Part shown: positions 62,917 to 64,000 of the stretch, piece after piece | Layout of the letters: every line of letters begins with the position of its first letter | Position numbering within the stretch: position 1 is the first letter of the stretch | From: Prevotella sp. | Lineage (GTDB): Bacteria > Bacteroidota > Bacteroidia > Bacteroidales > Bacteroidaceae | DNA: 64,000 bases | Assembly (NCBI GenBank): GCA_017554385.1 | Contig: JAFZIL010000059.1 | Coordinates: forward strand, 1-64,000 | Reading direction: 5' to 3' | The notes under the pieces: generated by a model | What the model was told of the DNA's origin: nothing | The model's database searches: none | What the model saw: the letters and a program-made list of their open reading frames with translations, nothing else | Made by a program: the position numbers and the translations under genes

Positions 62917-62974
62917 CAAAGTTACCCATTTTGGACAACATTACCAAGACTTTTTCAAAAAAAGTTGTCCAAAA
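62917..62974 (-). promoter_or_regulatory. promoter with 11-bp inverted repeat operator
   Basis: TTGG (62944-62947), a 19-base spacer and TAACTTTG (62917-62924) on the minus strand. TTTTGGACAAC (62929-62939) and GTTGTCCAAAA (62964-62974) form a perfect inverted repeat, 24 bases apart. The left half lies in the spacer and the right half upstream of the -33 element, a classic repressor layout. Confidence 0.75.
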
Positions 62975-63096
62975 AGTGCAACTTACCATCATTTACCCCA
63001 ATTCTCTCTTACCTTCCTCAGCAACCGTGAGAAGGACGCAAGCCACATTCCCTTGAAAAAAACTCACGTTTTGTTTCCTGAATCGAATTTATTTTG

Positions 63097-63104
63097 TATA
63101 TTTG
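63097..63104 (+). promoter_or_regulatory. -7 box of the methyltransferase gene
   Basis: TATATTTG, 19 bases before the ATG at 63124; a TTTG at 63070-63073 is 23 bases upstream of it. Confidence 0.6.
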
Positions 63105-63123
63105 CAACCAAATTACGATTGAT

Positions 63124-64000
63124 ATGTCAGTAGGCGAATCTCTAAATAAAGCATATAATGTTACTTCGGCCTTCGTGGAGTCGATACCCAAGAAGGAACG
63201 AAAGAAATATGGCCAGTTCTTTACGTCACAAAAGACGGCAGAATTCATGGCTTCACTATTCACAATTGATTTTTCCAAGCCAGAGTTAAGACTGTTGGAT
63301 GCTGGTGCCGGTACTGGTTTGTTAACAACAGCATTGGTGGAAAGACTCAGAAATAGTGGATACAAAGGAGAAATCTTTGCTGTTTGTTATGAGAATGACA
63401 TTAAGGTTCTACCTACATTGGCAGAAAATTTGGAGAATCTGAAGAATACATTAGGTATCAAATATGAAATAAGGATTGACAATTACCTTACTTCTCAGAA
63501 CTTCGTTAGTGCCGACTTCTTTAAGAAGGAAGCAGAGGAGTTTGACATGATTATCGGCAACCCTCCATATCTGAAGATTGCCAAAGATGCTCCTGAAGCT
63601 TTAGCTATGCCTGAAGTATGCTATGGTGCCCCCAATTTGTATTTCCTGTTTTGGGCAATGGGCATCAACAATCTGAAGGATGGTGAGGAAATGGTTTATA
63701 TTATTCCTCGCTCTTGGACTTCTGGAGCGTATTTCGAGCGTTTCCGTAAATTCTTGTTCCGTCATTGTGTTATCACTAACATCCATATTTTCGGTAGTAG
63801 AGATAAGGTGTTTGACGGCGAATCGGTTTTGCAGGAAACTATGATTATTAAAGTTAAAAAGACAAGGGAGAAACCACAATACGTGAAGATGTCATCAAGC
63901 GAGACTTCCGACTTTGCTGATATTAAATACTACGATGTTGATTATAACACCATCGTTGCACCTAACCAGTTTGTTTTCCTTGTTACGAGTCAGGAAGAGG
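63124..64000 (+). CDS. N6-adenine DNA methyltransferase (Eco57I-like), partial
   Basis: The frame starts at 63124 (MSVGESLNKA) and is still open at the window end, giving 292 residues so far. The AdoMet motif I reads LLDAGAGTGLLT near residue 60 and the catalytic motif IV reads IIGNPPYLK near residue 145. YGQFFTSQKTAEFM near residue 30 is typical of Eco57I/TaqI-type adenine methylases. The bases are more AT-rich than the left part of the window, as often in acquired defence genes. Whether it carries or is followed by a nuclease cannot be seen. Confidence 0.88.
   Translation, partial: MSVGESLNKAYNVTSAFVESIPKKERKKYGQFFTSQKTAEFMASLFTIDFSKPELRLLDAGAGTGLLTTALVERLRNSGYKGEIFAVCYENDIKVLPTLAENLENLKNTLGIKYEIRIDNYLTSQNFVSADFFKKEAEEFDMIIGNPPYLKIAKDAPEALAMPEVCYGAPNLYFLFWAMGINNLKDGEEMVYIIPRSWTSGAYFERFRKFLFRHCVITNIHIFGSRDKVFDGESVLQETMIIKVKKTREKPQYVKMSSSETSDFADIKYYDVDYNTIVAPNQFVFLVTSQEE

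Overview
The window looks like chromosome of a Prevotella-type member of the Bacteroidales. Three things point there. Promoters have the Bacteroidota form TTTG, 19-20 bases, TAnnTTTG. Several protein families are typical of the group: smalltalk micro-peptides, HU-HIG nucleoid proteins, a DUF3078 outer-membrane protein, an AraC-ended hybrid histidine kinase and an OadG-type subunit with an N-terminal extracytoplasmic domain. Ribosome binding sites are mostly not recognisable.

Layout. 1-600: non-coding DNA rich in small palindromes, then a 37-residue smalltalk gene (404-517) with its own promoter and terminator. 672-10561: one tightly packed minus-strand run: M3 oligopeptidase, dCMP deaminase, S41 protease, PfkB sugar kinase, RmuC, a polytopic membrane protein and a CxxCH beta-propeller lipoprotein. 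10653-22648: trmO, a RelA/SpoT protein with a damaged hydrolase domain, a LuxR-type regulator, then a minus-strand run of valS, an AspT/YidE-type transporter and three subunits of a sodium-pumping decarboxylase. 22985-29801: plus-strand genes mazG, a lipoprotein, rnz, an L,D-transpeptidase and an ECF sigma operon ending in a cysteine-rich PAS protein. 29902-31654: patatin and a YtxH/holin-like envelope cluster. 31881-39822: SPOR lipoprotein, ruvX, def, TPR protein, DUF3078 protein and yidC. 39953-41394: tRNA-Thr(CGT), tRNA-Gly(CCC) and a glycosyltransferase. 41395-42148: repeat-rich gap with a candidate small RNA. 42149-54009: hybrid kinase, glucosaminidase, lysS-gpsA-panE-GH3, a 51-residue membrane peptide, an RluA-type synthase, an HD protein and radA. 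54188-57290: periplasmic binding lipoprotein and a large TPR protein.

The right end (57300-64000) is accessory DNA. It has REP-like hairpins, a 105-bp cruciform-forming repeat and a cassette, read leftwards, of AAA ATPase, zinc-finger/Toprim-like primase, HU-HIG protein and smalltalk peptide. Next come a 530-residue ImmA/IrrE-type metallopeptidase and, divergent from it, the start of an N6-adenine DNA methyltransferase cut by the window edge. An 11-bp inverted repeat overlaps the upstream part of the peptidase promoter. This looks like the edge of a mobile or defence island and is the best candidate for an undescribed system.

A second theme is short tandem arrays, mostly of period 7-10, in many gaps. 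Some sit directly in front of start codons, one lies inside the dcp reading frame, and a 22-bp array copies the end of the patatin gene.
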